NCBI RefSeq assembly: GCF_044763875.1
Contig: NZ_JBIWGZ010000005.1
Coordinates: forward strand, 1-64,000
Length of the DNA stretch: 64,000 nucleotides
Reading direction: 5' to 3'
Origin: Rummeliibacillus sp044763875
GTDB lineage: Bacteria; Bacillota; Bacilli; Bacillales_A; Planococcaceae
Every line of letters begins with the position of its first letter. Position 1 is the first letter of the stretch. The notes under the pieces are model-generated. The model did not search any database and was not told where the DNA came from. It was given only the letters and a program-made list of their open reading frames with translations. The translations under genes and the position numbers were made by a program. Shown here in pieces: positions 9,407 through 18,000 of the stretch.

Positions 9407-10024
9407 TTAATCCTCATCCTCGTATTGTTCATATGTGTTATCAACGTTATCAAAGTCATCATCTGTTTCGATGGACTCATCTAGATCAAAAGGAATGTCA
9501 AACTCATCAGTCGATGTGGACTGTTCACCAAACAATCGTTTTTTTATTACTCTACGCTTTGGTGCTACAGTTTTTTTAGCAATTGGTTTCTTCTTGATTG
9601 TTCTTTGTGGTTGGTTGGCTTTGATTCGTTTGATGCTGACGATGTTCGAGTACGTCTCACCATCTTTTTCAACATTTTCAACGATGACTTGAACAGGAAT
9701 GCCAACTAATTCATCAAGATCAATTGATTCGCCTGGAGCTGGCAATACATCGAGCTTTTCAAGGATTTTCATCATATTGCCTTGTTTACTCCATGAATAG
9801 TTAGGGGCGATGTAAAGATCTATTACTTCCTCTGCATCGTCTTCCACTTCAATTTTGATGTTCAGTACTACACGTTTGCCATCTTCAGAGTATTGGCTAT
9901 CACGCTCAAGAAATTCTGCTTTTGTCGTTTCACCGTTGTAGGCTCCATCTGGGATGGTTCGTTTGTTGGCTTCTGGTCGAGCAAGTACATTCGTATGTTG
10001 CAATTCTTCAATTTTCATTTTCAT
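9407..10024 (-). CDS. Phage/plasmid ssDNA-binding-like protein
   Basis: About 205 aa. The N-terminal ~125 residues are beta-rich with a small OB-fold-like pattern (RTIPDGAYNGETTKAEF ... ELVGIPVQVIVENVEKDGE). This resembles DUF669-type proteins made by phages and plasmids next to replication genes. A lysine/arginine-rich linker (TIKKKPIAKKTVAPKRR) follows, then a strongly acidic C-terminal tail, the tail arrangement known from single-stranded DNA-binding proteins that recruit partners. It lies directly upstream of the primase-helicase on the same strand. GGAGG is 4 nt before the ATG at 10024 and 10 nt before the ATG at 10018, so either may be the start. Function is inferred, not proven. Confidence 0.6.
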   Translation of the reverse strand: MKMKIEELQHTNVLARPEANKRTIPDGAYNGETTKAEFLERDSQYSEDGKRVVLNIKIEVEDDAEEVIDLYIAPNYSWSKQGNMMKILEKLDVLPAPGESIDLDELVGIPVQVIVENVEKDGETYSNIVSIKRIKANQPQRTIKKKPIAKKTVAPKRRVIKKRLFGEQSTSTDEFDIPFDLDESIETDDDFDNVDNTYEQYEDED

Positions 10025-10061
10025 TTTGCCTCCATTCATTTGGTATCCCATCATCCTTTTT

Positions 10062-10113
10062 TACCGTCAGTACTGACAGTAGCAACAGTTTGAGATTGTC
10101 AGCACTGTCGGTA
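10062..10113. promoter_or_regulatory. Shared element repeat, upstream of the ssDNA-binding/primase unit
   Basis: Two inverted copies of one 18-20 bp motif: TACCGTCAGTACTGACAGTA (10062-10081) and, on the other strand, TACCGACAGTGCTGACAA (10096-10113). The first contains a perfect 12-bp palindrome, GTCAGTACTGAC. It starts 38 bp before the gene start, so it probably overlaps the promoter. Confidence 0.65.
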
Positions 10114-10239
10114 TTTAAGCGGGAAAGGGGATTTTGGAAGTAACTAGTTCCTTGTGAACCTAGTTCTTACTCAATACTTGAGAAATGATAGTAGATTTTA
10201 TTTTTTTACCACAAGGTTAGGTATTCATGTTATTGTGAA

Positions 10240-10270
10240 GGCAAGTGACTAGTTGCCGCTAATCACTTGC
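10240..10270. other. Overlapping alternative hairpins
   Basis: GCAAGTGA (10241-10248) pairs with TCACTTGC (10263-10270), while GGCAA (10240-10244) can instead pair with TTGCC (10253-10257). There is no T tract on either side, so it is not a normal terminator. A second hairpin lies at 10143-10166 (AACTAG ... CTAGTT). Confidence 0.35.
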
Positions 10271-10301
10271 ATAGAGGGAACATGTCCTTCATCAATTCAG
10301 A

Positions 10302-10805
10302 TTAATATGCTAACGAAATATTAAAGGTCATATGATAATCGTTGTGTATAAGTTGCTTCGCTCTTGTTTCAACTCTAGGACCAAGCACTCGATTGATATT
10401 GTAGACAATTTCCTCTATTGTATTGGCATATGGACCTTCGTCTAAGTAGACTGTATACGTTATTGTCGTATCACCTTCAGTGACTTGAATCACATCGAAT
10501 ACTTCTTTGATTGCTTCTGTTGTTGACAGTACTCGTGTTGGTTTTGGAATAGTAAAATCATGATAGAAAAGGGCTATGTCTGAAAATTTCTCTTCCATTA
10601 GAGTACGTTTTACTTTGTCAAAATTGAATTTCACTTCAAAACGAGGGTTATTTAATTTCGCATTTAGTAAGTCTACTAAGCTACGTTTACCAATTTGTAT
10701 AATGACTTCTGGTAAATATGTTGTATCGATATGACTCGGATCAATTCCTCCTAACACATCCCACCGTTGTTTTGTTGCGTTGCTTGCTTCGATTTGTTGA
10801 ATCAT
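10302..10805 (-). CDS. Hypothetical protein of the element
   Basis: 167 aa from the ATG at 10805, preceded by GGAG at 9 nt; a TTG two codons earlier is too close to that site. I do not recognise the family. Motifs include DPSHIDTTYLPEVIIQIGKR near the start and a beta-rich middle (DTTITYTVYLDEGPY). Predicted alternating alpha/beta character and the many acidic/hydrophobic strands suggest a soluble cytoplasmic protein. It stands alone between the ssDNA-binding-like gene and a larger unknown gene, with a repeat-related motif upstream (10850-10890). Confidence 0.6.
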   Translation of the reverse strand: MIQQIEASNATKQRWDVLGGIDPSHIDTTYLPEVIIQIGKRSLVDLLNAKLNNPRFEVKFNFDKVKRTLMEEKFSDIALFYHDFTIPKPTRVLSTTEAIKEVFDVIQVTEGDTTITYTVYLDEGPYANTIEEIVYNINRVLGPRVETRAKQLIHNDYHMTFNISLAY

Positions 10806-11037
10806 TATCAATCACTCCGTTCCTATGGTTATTTTCTCCATCAAACAGTTACGACAGTCGTTCACTCGAGATCATTTGTACTGACTGTACTGTTTACAAA
10901 ATACAATCGATTACCATTTCAGTAATCTTGTTCCCTAGTATAAAACAAGATAGAGACTTCCCCTCTGGAAAAAAAACCGGGTATTTCATAGTAAAAAGAA
11001 AAAAAGCAAACGAAAATTTTCGTTTGCTCTAAAGTGA

Positions 11038-12069
11038 TTATTCATTTACTTGCTCATTCCCTCGTTTGATTTCCTCCATCACGATGGAAAATGTACTACT
11101 TGAGAAGCCTTTTCTTATACTCAAATCATTTTGAAACCTTTTTGGGTCTATATATTTTCTGAAACATTCCATATCACTTTCATCAAATACGATATCTTCA
11201 TGCTTATTACAGTACTCCATTAAGATCCATTTAATAAAGTTTGTAATGGAATCAATTTCTTGAATAAATCTACCAAATTTGCAACTTTCCAGTCTGGTTA
11301 TTAAATTAATATATGCTTGCCACTGTTGTACCATCGGCATTGATGTAGCATATAACATTAGTTGTAAACGAGTTTTCAAATCTACTTCGAGTATTTGCTT
11401 CTGATTGCTTGTGTTCTTGACAATACTTTCATAACATCTACATATTTCCTTGAGGGTATGCAATTTCAAATGCTTTTCAATTAAGTATTGATGAAGCTGT
11501 TTTTCATCCGCTGACAGACTCTGCTTTTGAATTTCTTGATTCAAATACTCTTCAAACAACTTATAATTGGTGAAATTAACATTTTGTAAATTGTTTTTTA
11601 GTATTCTTTGATAAACCGTATTCTGTTCACCTTTTGCTTCCTTGATATCCATCAAGATTGGCATTTCACTCTGAGCTTGGAAATCATGAATTGTGATTGT
11701 GTTTTCAAAACGCGCTTTCCTTGAACCTGTTTCAGCTTCAGATCGCTTTCTTTGGTTAGCTTCCTCTTCTGTTTTATGATTAAGCGAATTAAATCGATTA
11801 ATCGCATTTCTAAGCTTATTATGAAACGCTTTATATTCCGCTTCCTCTGTAAAGGCTTTCCTCTCATAGAATTCCTTATATGTTTTATCTTGTTGAAGAT
11901 ATTGACTCATGCTCATTTGCTTACTTGTCATCGTGTTTCTCATCTCACTGGTAGCAATCAAATGAAATGTCACATATTCAATGAAATCTTCTAATGGTAT
12001 GTAAAAATTGGCACCTGGATTCTTCTTTCGTGCACGTTCAAGAGCCTGTTTGACCCTTTCATATAGCAT
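11038..12069 (-). CDS. Hypothetical helical protein of the element
   Basis: 343 aa starting at an ATG with AAGGAAG upstream. Composition is almost wholly alpha-helical and rich in Lys, Glu and Gln, with long amphipathic stretches (ERVKQALERARKKNPGA, NHKTEEEANQRKRSEAETGS). No enzyme motif, membrane segment or signal peptide is visible. The inverted TACCGACAGTATCGAC repeats lie 130-185 bp upstream, so it is likely controlled with the other element genes. A role in replication or partition is possible but not supported by any motif. Confidence 0.6.
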   Translation of the reverse strand: MLYERVKQALERARKKNPGANFYIPLEDFIEYVTFHLIATSEMRNTMTSKQMSMSQYLQQDKTYKEFYERKAFTEEAEYKAFHNKLRNAINRFNSLNHKTEEEANQRKRSEAETGSRKARFENTITIHDFQAQSEMPILMDIKEAKGEQNTVYQRILKNNLQNVNFTNYKLFEEYLNQEIQKQSLSADEKQLHQYLIEKHLKLHTLKEICRCYESIVKNTSNQKQILEVDLKTRLQLMLYATSMPMVQQWQAYINLITRLESCKFGRFIQEIDSITNFIKWILMEYCNKHEDIVFDESDMECFRKYIDPKRFQNDLSIRKGFSSSTFSIVMEEIKRGNEQVNE

Positions 12070-12199
12070 TTGTATTCACTTCCTTCTAAGAGTTGGGTAT
12101 CTACAATAACAGTTAATCATGCAAATACGCTATTACATTTAGTTTATCATCTTCGAAAAATAGAGCAAAAAAAAATATTGCCCTGCTTACACTCGTTTT

Positions 12200-12252
12200 T
12201 ACCGACAGTATCGACAACACTGACAACTGCCGTTATTGCCGATACTGTCGAC
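12200..12252. promoter_or_regulatory. Shared element repeat, upstream of the 11038-12069 gene
   Basis: TACCGACAGTATCGAC (12200-12215) faces GCCGATACTGTCGAC (12238-12252), an inverted pair with identical GACAGTATC cores. It is the third occurrence of the TACCGWCAGTA motif in the element. Confidence 0.65.
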
Positions 12253-12342
12253 AAATCCGGGACAAATCCCCCAACCTCCATAGTTGGAAGGTTAGGAGAT
12301 AGATGTGGTGAATTAATACAAATAAATAATAATTAATATTAA

Positions 12343-12540
12343 TTAGAATAAATCGTATTTCTTTAGTAAATCTGCCACAGCTTCATTAACTACTTTCTTG
12401 ACACTGATACCTGCACGTTTTAGGCGCATAACTTCATCATACAGTTCTGCCTCAAGGTAGGTTGTGATACGAATATCTTCTTGCTTTACTGGGCGTTTGA
12501 GCAGTTGTTTCATTTCTTCAGGGATTGTAGGGGTTATCAT
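12343..12540 (-). CDS. Small ribbon-helix-helix-like DNA-binding protein
   Basis: 65 aa. Residues ~20-62 have the pattern of a ribbon-helix-helix (CopG/ParG/Arc-like) domain: a short strand, DIRITTYLEAELYDEV, then a helix, a turn with AGISVKKV, and a second helix VNEAVADLLKKY. A basic, flexible N-terminal tail precedes it. Such proteins are dimeric repressors of plasmid replication or partition genes. An AAAAGGATG ribosome site precedes the ATG. It lies near one set of shared repeats, which makes it the best candidate for the protein that binds them. That link is inferred. Confidence 0.65.
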   Translation of the reverse strand: MITPTIPEEMKQLLKRPVKQEDIRITTYLEAELYDEVMRLKRAGISVKKVVNEAVADLLKKYDLF

Positions 12541-12756
12541 TTCATTTCATCCTTTTCAACATGTAGATTTGTAAGATTAATTGATTGTTTATTAATACGT
12601 TTATTTTAAAATCTACAAAGTATAAGATTTTTATCTCCCCTACTTTCTTTCTATTACTTCTTACAGTTTGGACTATCCCACTAGAAAATTTCAAATAGAA
12701 CTTTTTTTGAGAAAATTTTTTCTGGAAAGGATGAAGGATTTGCGACTTCCTTCTCA

Positions 12757-13635
12757 CTACAAACGATCTACTGCATTTTGTTTTTCTTCCCTTGTTGTTT
12801 GGATATAGAATTTTGCTGTCATAGAAACCGTTGAGTGCCCTGTCAATTTACTAACAGTTGTAATATCTACTCCTTTACGGAGTAATCTTGTTGCGAAGGT
12901 ATGGCGAAACAGGTGAGGGTGTAACTTGATTCCAACATCATCTGATTTATTTGCTAACCAACTTCGAATGGCATCTCGATGCACTTTTTCAGCTCTTTGA
13001 CTAACCAAAAGATATTCGCTTTTACAGAAACGAGATTGTTTTCGTTCTCCTAGTTGATATTCTTTAATTAATTGAATTACGTCTTGTCGCAAACTAATTT
13101 CTCTTACTTTACCTCCTTTGCCCCTTACAGTAAGCGTTGCAGTGAGTAAATCAATATTTTCGAGTCTTATGCTCACAAGCTCTGAAATCCTAACACCTGT
13201 ATAAAGAAGTAAATAGGTAATCAATTTATTTCGAATGCTTACTCTTGTGCGATCCTCAAGATAGAATAATAATCTTTCAACCTCTTCTTCAGACATTGCA
13301 GTAACGACATGTTCACTCCCTACAGCGATTTGAACACGATCTCGCTTTAATTGAATATAGTTGCTATCAACCAAGCCTTTATTTTGTAGAAAATCATTGT
13401 AGACCTTTAAGCTATTGATTTTCTTATTGATAGTTGAGATGGCAAAATGATTGTCAATCAAATGTTGCTTGTAATGTGCAAATGAAAAGCGAGAAAGCGG
13501 GGTTTGCTCATTAGTTGCCTTCTCGCCTAAATATATTTGGAATCCCTTTATATCACCAACATATGATTCAATGGTTTTGGGCGATCGTCCTTCTTCAAAA
13601 AGCCATTGTCCAAAAGTTTTTGCTAAGTCATTCAT
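12757..13635 (-). CDS. Tyrosine recombinase, XerC/D- or TnpI-like
   Basis: 292 aa, different from the recombinase at 5705. An N-terminal SAM-like domain (EGRSPKTIESYVGDIKGF) is followed by the catalytic domain. Expected residues are all present: Arg in YTGVRISEL, Lys in RGKGGKVRE, His-x-x-Arg in HLFRHTFATR, His in LTGHSTV and Tyr in KFYIQTT. Length and sequence style recall plasmid resolvases such as TnpI of Tn4430 and other Bacillus plasmid recombinases. The ATG has only a weak ribosome site (GTGAG). A 17-bp palindrome (13713-13729) lies 78 bp upstream and might be part of a recombination site. Confidence 0.9.
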   Translation of the reverse strand: MNDLAKTFGQWLFEEGRSPKTIESYVGDIKGFQIYLGEKATNEQTPLSRFSFAHYKQHLIDNHFAISTINKKINSLKVYNDFLQNKGLVDSNYIQLKRDRVQIAVGSEHVVTAMSEEEVERLLFYLEDRTRVSIRNKLITYLLLYTGVRISELVSIRLENIDLLTATLTVRGKGGKVREISLRQDVIQLIKEYQLGERKQSRFCKSEYLLVSQRAEKVHRDAIRSWLANKSDDVGIKLHPHLFRHTFATRLLRKGVDITTVSKLTGHSTVSMTAKFYIQTTREEKQNAVDRL

Positions 13636-13712
13636 ATGAGTCTCACTAAACTAAAAGAGGCTTGAGTACTTATTTGGAATTCATGGCACCTTCTTTTATT
13701 GATTTTTTCAAC

Positions 13713-13729
13713 TATGCAAGTAGTGCATA
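13713..13729. other. Palindrome upstream of a recombinase gene, possible core site
   Basis: TATGCA and TGCATA arms are separated by 5 bp. Tyrosine recombinases use such short inverted arms with a 6-8 bp core, often beside their own gene. No second copy was found in the window, so this is tentative. Confidence 0.3.
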
Positions 13730-13781
13730 ATTGATGGCAAAAGCAATAGGGTAACACCTTCAATTTCTTCTCTCCTATTCC

Positions 13782-13871
13782 TTAATAATTTGAATCACTA
13801 CTTTTAGCAATTTCTTTTGCAACTTCAGTTACCACTGCAATGACTACTGGTAATATGATTTTCTCCAGCAT
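13782..13871 (-). CDS. 29-residue amphipathic/hydrophobic peptide
   Basis: An intact 29-codon frame starting with an ATG preceded by AAAGGAGGTGA at ideal spacing, one of the strongest ribosome sites in the window. The peptide begins MLEKIILPVVIAVV and ends AKSSDSNY: a hydrophobic segment with one proline, then TEVAKEIAK, a charged amphipathic turn. Size and shape recall small membrane-active peptides such as type I toxins, phage holin-like toxins or modulin-like peptides. I do not recognise a specific family. It lies in the element between a recombinase and an unknown gene, with an ACGACA/TGTCGT dyad upstream. An addiction toxin or leader peptide are both possible. Confidence 0.6.
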   Translation of the reverse strand: MLEKIILPVVIAVVTEVAKEIAKSSDSNY

Positions 13872-13899
13872 TTATTTCACCTCCTTTAAAGCATGGCTC

Positions 13900-13923
13900 A
13901 CGACAGTTATATAATAATGTCGT
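13900..13923. promoter_or_regulatory. Dyad in the peptide promoter region
   Basis: ACGACA (13900-13905) and TGTCGT (13918-13923) flank an AT-rich core that includes TATATAA. It lies about 30 bp before the peptide start and resembles the GACGACA part of the shared element repeats. TTGTCGTAAG is also repeated directly further upstream near 14005 and 14028. Confidence 0.4.
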
Positions 13924-14035
13924 CAGATTTTAATTCACAAAAATAAGCCTAGTGCATGATACACATAGACTTCTCCCCTTTAACATCCTTCAATTTTAAT
14001 TTTGTCGTAAGATTCGGCTTAGTATTGTCGTAAGT

Positions 14036-14332
14036 TTAATCGTTCTCTGGTTCAAGCTCACCGTTTTTAATCCAAATTGTTTTTAAATGCTCTTTATACG
14101 TTTCGTCAAAAACATCCATCATTAGATATTCAACATTTGTACTTGTGAAATAACTAATAGCTGTTACCATGCATACTTCCGGTAATGTACTCCACTCTTT
14201 TTCGGTAAAGAAGCGTTCATCCATTTCCTCATGGTAAAGTTCTATCGTTTCATAGCCAATATCATTTAATGTGATTTGATCTTTCGTCCTCAAAGCCATA
14301 CCATTTAAAAATCGCTCATAACTATATGTCAT
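14036..14332 (-). CDS. Hypothetical protein
   Basis: 98 aa with a good ribosome site (AAGGGAG). The protein is acidic, without membrane segment or known motif; it contains ERFFTEKEWSTLPEVCM and ends ELEPEND. It follows the radC-like gene by 32 bp on the same strand, so the two may form one transcript. Two TTGTCGTAAG repeats lie beside its stop codon. Function unknown. Confidence 0.55.
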   Translation of the reverse strand: MTYSYERFLNGMALRTKDQITLNDIGYETIELYHEEMDERFFTEKEWSTLPEVCMVTAISYFTSTNVEYLMMDVFDETYKEHLKTIWIKNGELEPEND

Positions 14333-14364
14333 CTATTCTTACTCCCTTCATTGAATAACATTTT

Positions 14365-14823
14365 TTAAAGGTGACCTTTTTCCTTTAATGATAGGAAGCA
14401 ATCATCACCTAAAATGATATGATCTAACAACTGCACACCAATTATTTGACTAGCTTCCTTTAGACGCTCCGTTACTTCTATATCCTCTGGTGATGGCGTA
14501 CATTCTCCTGATGGGTGATTATGACAAACCATAATAGATGCTGCGTTGGATAGAATGGCAGGTTTTAGTACCTCTCTCGGATGTACGATGGATGCATTCA
14601 ACGAACCTATGTGACATACATTCAAATGAGTTGGCTCATTCTTAGTATTCAAGCACATCACTAGAAAATGTTCACGATCTACTTCTCCTAAAAATTCTCT
14701 AAACAACTCTGCACCATCTTGTGGCGATCGTACTTTCCGATTACTGTACAATAGTGATTTCTCTTTTACTAATTCAACATGCACAATATCAATTCGCTTA
14801 GCTGCCTTATTACTTTCACTCAT
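14365..14823 (-). CDS. RadC-family JAB/MPN domain protein
   Basis: 152 aa, the usual length for stand-alone RadC-like JAB proteins, with a strong AGGAGG site. It has the full metallo-protease-like signature: His-x-His-Pro-Ser-Gly in MVCHNHPSGE, then PSPEDIEVTERLKEA, preceded by VCHIGSLNASIVHPREV. It ends LLDHIILGDDCFLSLKE. Such proteins are common on plasmids, phages and genomic islands; their exact activity is unsettled and the old DNA-repair name is doubtful. It lies downstream of the full S-layer gene beyond two terminator hairpins. Its first codons are also present at 1369-1424, showing that the duplication reached into this gene. Confidence 0.88.
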   Translation of the reverse strand: MSESNKAAKRIDIVHVELVKEKSLLYSNRKVRSPQDGAELFREFLGEVDREHFLVMCLNTKNEPTHLNVCHIGSLNASIVHPREVLKPAILSNAASIMVCHNHPSGECTPSPEDIEVTERLKEASQIIGVQLLDHIILGDDCFLSLKEKGHL

Positions 14824-14846
14824 GATATTCCCTCCTAAGTAGAAAT

Positions 14847-14876
14847 AGCCCTAACTCCACGAATGGATTTAGGGCT
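14847..14876 (-). terminator. Second hairpin after full-length S-layer gene
   Basis: AGCCCTAA / TTAGGGCT stem, duplicated at 1448-1476. It lies between the S-layer terminator and the radC-like ribosome site and may also shield that gene from S-layer transcription. Confidence 0.5.
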
Positions 14877-14940
14877 TAAGATGTTTATCATGATTATAAT
14901 ATCTATTTATTTTTCCGTTTGATACAGCAATATATAGAAA

Positions 14941-14972
14941 AAGCCCTTAACCTCCGAAGAGATTAAGGACTT
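14941..14972 (-). terminator. S-layer terminator, copy 2
   Basis: The same TTCG-capped stem and T-rich tract as at 1541-1572, located about 50 bp after the full-length S-layer stop. Confidence 0.88.
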
Positions 14973-15024
14973 AATTCGTAGACTATTGTCTTAATTGTTC
15001 AGGTGACTGGCACCTCAAACTTAA

Positions 15025-18000
15025 TTAAGGTGCAACAGTAACTAAAATATCAGCAGTTGCTTTGTCAGTTGCATCAACTTTGTTTGTAATAACAACTGTG
15101 TATGTTCCTGCAGTTGCAGTTTGAGTTACTGTTAATGTAACTTTTGTTGTATCCACACCAGTTGTAGCTTCTAGAGCTGCTTTTACTGTTGCTTCGTTAT
15201 TTGTTGAAAGTGCTGGTAATACTAATGGTTTATCGATTGCTGTTTTTGCAGTAGCTACAGGATTATCTACTGTTACTACTAATGATACACGAGCAACATC
15301 AGTAGAATTATTTTTATTTGTAATAACTACTGTGTATGTTCCTGCAGTTGTAGTTTCAACTACATTTAAAGTTACTTTTGATGTATCTACACCAGTTTTA
15401 GCTTCTAGAGCTGCTTTTACTGCTGCTTCGTTATTTGTTTTACCATACGCAAGAGTTAATGTAGTACCAATTGCAGTTTTTGCATTACCTACAACATCGT
15501 CAGTAGAAACTGAAGAAGTTACAGTTACAGTTTTATCAGCAACTAAACCAGCTTTATCAGAAATTTTAACTGTGTATGTTCCTGGAGCTGCTGCAGCTGC
15601 TACTGTTAAAGTTACTTTGCTAGTATCCACTTTTCCATCTAATGCTGCTTTTACAGTTGTAATGTTATCAGCTGAACCAAATGGAAGTAATACTGAAGTA
15701 CCGATTGCAGTTGCTGCATCATCTAAAGCTTTGAATGAAGCTGCATATGATGTTGCTTCATCAATAAGTTTAGCTACATAAACTGAGCTTACAGTTTTAT
15801 TAGCTTTACGTTCTGTTAAGATATTACTTACTACATAATCTTTAGCGCTTGCAGATAGATTCTTATAATTATCTACTGAAGATAATGCAGTTTTAATAGC
15901 GTCTTCGTTTACAGCAGCATTGATTGCAGCTAATACATCAGCAGGCACGATAGTAGTTGAGTCTTTAACAAATTCGATAGATTCAGATTTGTTTGGAAGA
16001 CTTGCTTGAGAAGCTGAAGCGTTAACAGTTACATCTGCAGCGTCTGCAGAAGTTACATTAATGAAAGCTTCACCTTGAGCATTTGCAGGTACTGTTACTG
16101 TACCAGTTGTACCAGCTTTAACTGTAGTAGTTGAAATACCAGTACCAGTTACTGTTACATCAGCAAATTTAGCTGATACTTCAAATGAAACTTGGTATTT
16201 ACCACTGTTATAATCTGAAGCATAATCAAATCCATTTTGATCTACTGATTGGTAAGTAAATTTAGCAGTAGCATTAGTTTTAACTTTTTTGTCTGCATCA
16301 TCAACAGTTAATGTTGCATCTTTAACAACTGGAGCTATGAAGTAAGTTTTTTCAGCTGTGAATGATAGATCAGCATCATCTAATTCAACGCTAGTTGTAC
16401 CATTTTCGATAAATACAGTTGGAGCAACGTATGCATCTTTAGCACCTGTTACTTTGAATGTTACTTTACCATCTTTACCAACAGTTAATAACACTTCATC
16501 AGTTGCTGAAGTAACTGTTTGTCCGTTAACTCGAACATCACCGTATGCAGATACATCACCTTTTTTGAATGTTACGTAAGCTTTAGTACCAGCTGGAGCT
16601 AATTTACCATCTTTATCAGTAATTGTTGCTGTATACTCACGACCACCGCTATTTACATCATCTGCATCAGATGCTGTAGATGATTTGTCATATGCAGCGT
16701 TTTGAGTACCAACTGCTTCAACTTTTAGACCTTGTGAGAAGATCTTATCGAATGTTACAGAAGAAGCTTGAGCTTGAAGTTCTGTAGCTTCTAATTTGTT
16801 ATTAACAGCAGCTTTATCGTAAGCATCTGTTGAACCATCAGCAAATACGATTGGTGTTACTGTTGCGTTTGATCCTTGTACTGTGAATGTTGCTTCACCT
16901 TTAGAATCAAGTTTAATTTGTACATATTCAAAGCCACCAGTAGTTACTTGGTAAGGAACTTTATCAGATGAGCTATAGTTAGTAGCATCAACAACTTTAA
17001 CAGTACGAACTAGTTTATCAGGAGTTACATTTACGTTTTCTTTGAATGTAACGTTAATAGTTTTTCCAGCATTTTCTTCAGAAGTTACTTTATAAACTTT
17101 TTTAGATTGGTTAGCTAATGAAGTACCCGCTGTCACATCAATAACAGATAAACGTTCAGTGTTACCCCAGTAAACTTTACCTACAGTCGTTTTCACATTT
17201 GCAGCACCTGTTGGGTATGCATAAACTGTGTCTTGACCTTTGCTGTATTGAGTGTAAGAAATTTTAGCAACACCGTTTTCGTCTGTGAATGCTTCAATTA
17301 CTTTATCTTTGTTGAATGTATTATCAGCAGCAACGTTGAATGTTACAGCGATACCAGCTTTAGATTGACCATCTGGAACAGTTACTTTAGAAGTAACAGT
17401 TACTTCTTTACCAAGTACACCTTGTAATGTTGGAGTTGATAATTCAACTGCAGTAGGAACAACTGTAGAAACAGCTGTGAATGATTTAGCTTTTACGCCA
17501 TCAACTGAAAGTGTGTAAGTTTTACCAGCTTCTTGAGCAGAAGTAGTTAATAATACAACTTTATCGTTAGTTTGTTTTACAGCAGCGTTTTTCACTTCAA
17601 GACCTTCGATTGCAAAGCGAGAAGCTTTGATATCTTGAGCAACTTGAGCGTTTTTGAATGTTACTTCAACAGTTGTGTTGTTAATAGCTTTTACGCCTTC
17701 AAGAGCTACTACAGCTTTACCGTCTTTGTAGAATGTGCCATCTACTTCGCCGTTAGCAAGTTTGCTATCGTTGTAGAATTTACCGTTGAATTCTACTAAA
17801 CCTTTAGTTAAGCGACCGTCTTTGTAAAGAACTGTGTCACCTTTAGCTGTTTTGTAACCTGATTTAAGTTTACCGTTGTAGAATAATAGAGTTGCGTTGT
17901 TAGCAGTTTTGTAACCTGATTTAAGTTCACCATTGTAGTAAAGAACTGGGCTTTTAGCCACATCTCCGTATACTTTGTAACCTTTGTTTAGGAAACCGTC

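Larger units (their letters stand above)
14766..17692 (-). repeat. Direct repeat, copy 2 (inside intact radC-like and S-layer genes)
   Basis: Counterpart of 1369-4645. Matching blocks are 14766-15021 and about 15975-17692; the stretch 15022-15975, which encodes the C-terminal domain, does not match. Both repeats point the same way. Crossing over between them would delete about 13 kb, while gene conversion would exchange the variable middle. Confidence 0.85.

Noticed and set aside
12542..12757. 71-codon frame between the RHH-like and recombinase genes
   Set aside because: It is low-complexity, has no ribosome site and no recognisable domain; the DNA is an AT-rich spacer.
1369..17692. S-layer duplication as a simple single-crossover plasmid integration
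   Set aside because: That would leave each copy cut at opposite ends; here copy 1 is cut at both ends and copy 2 is complete.
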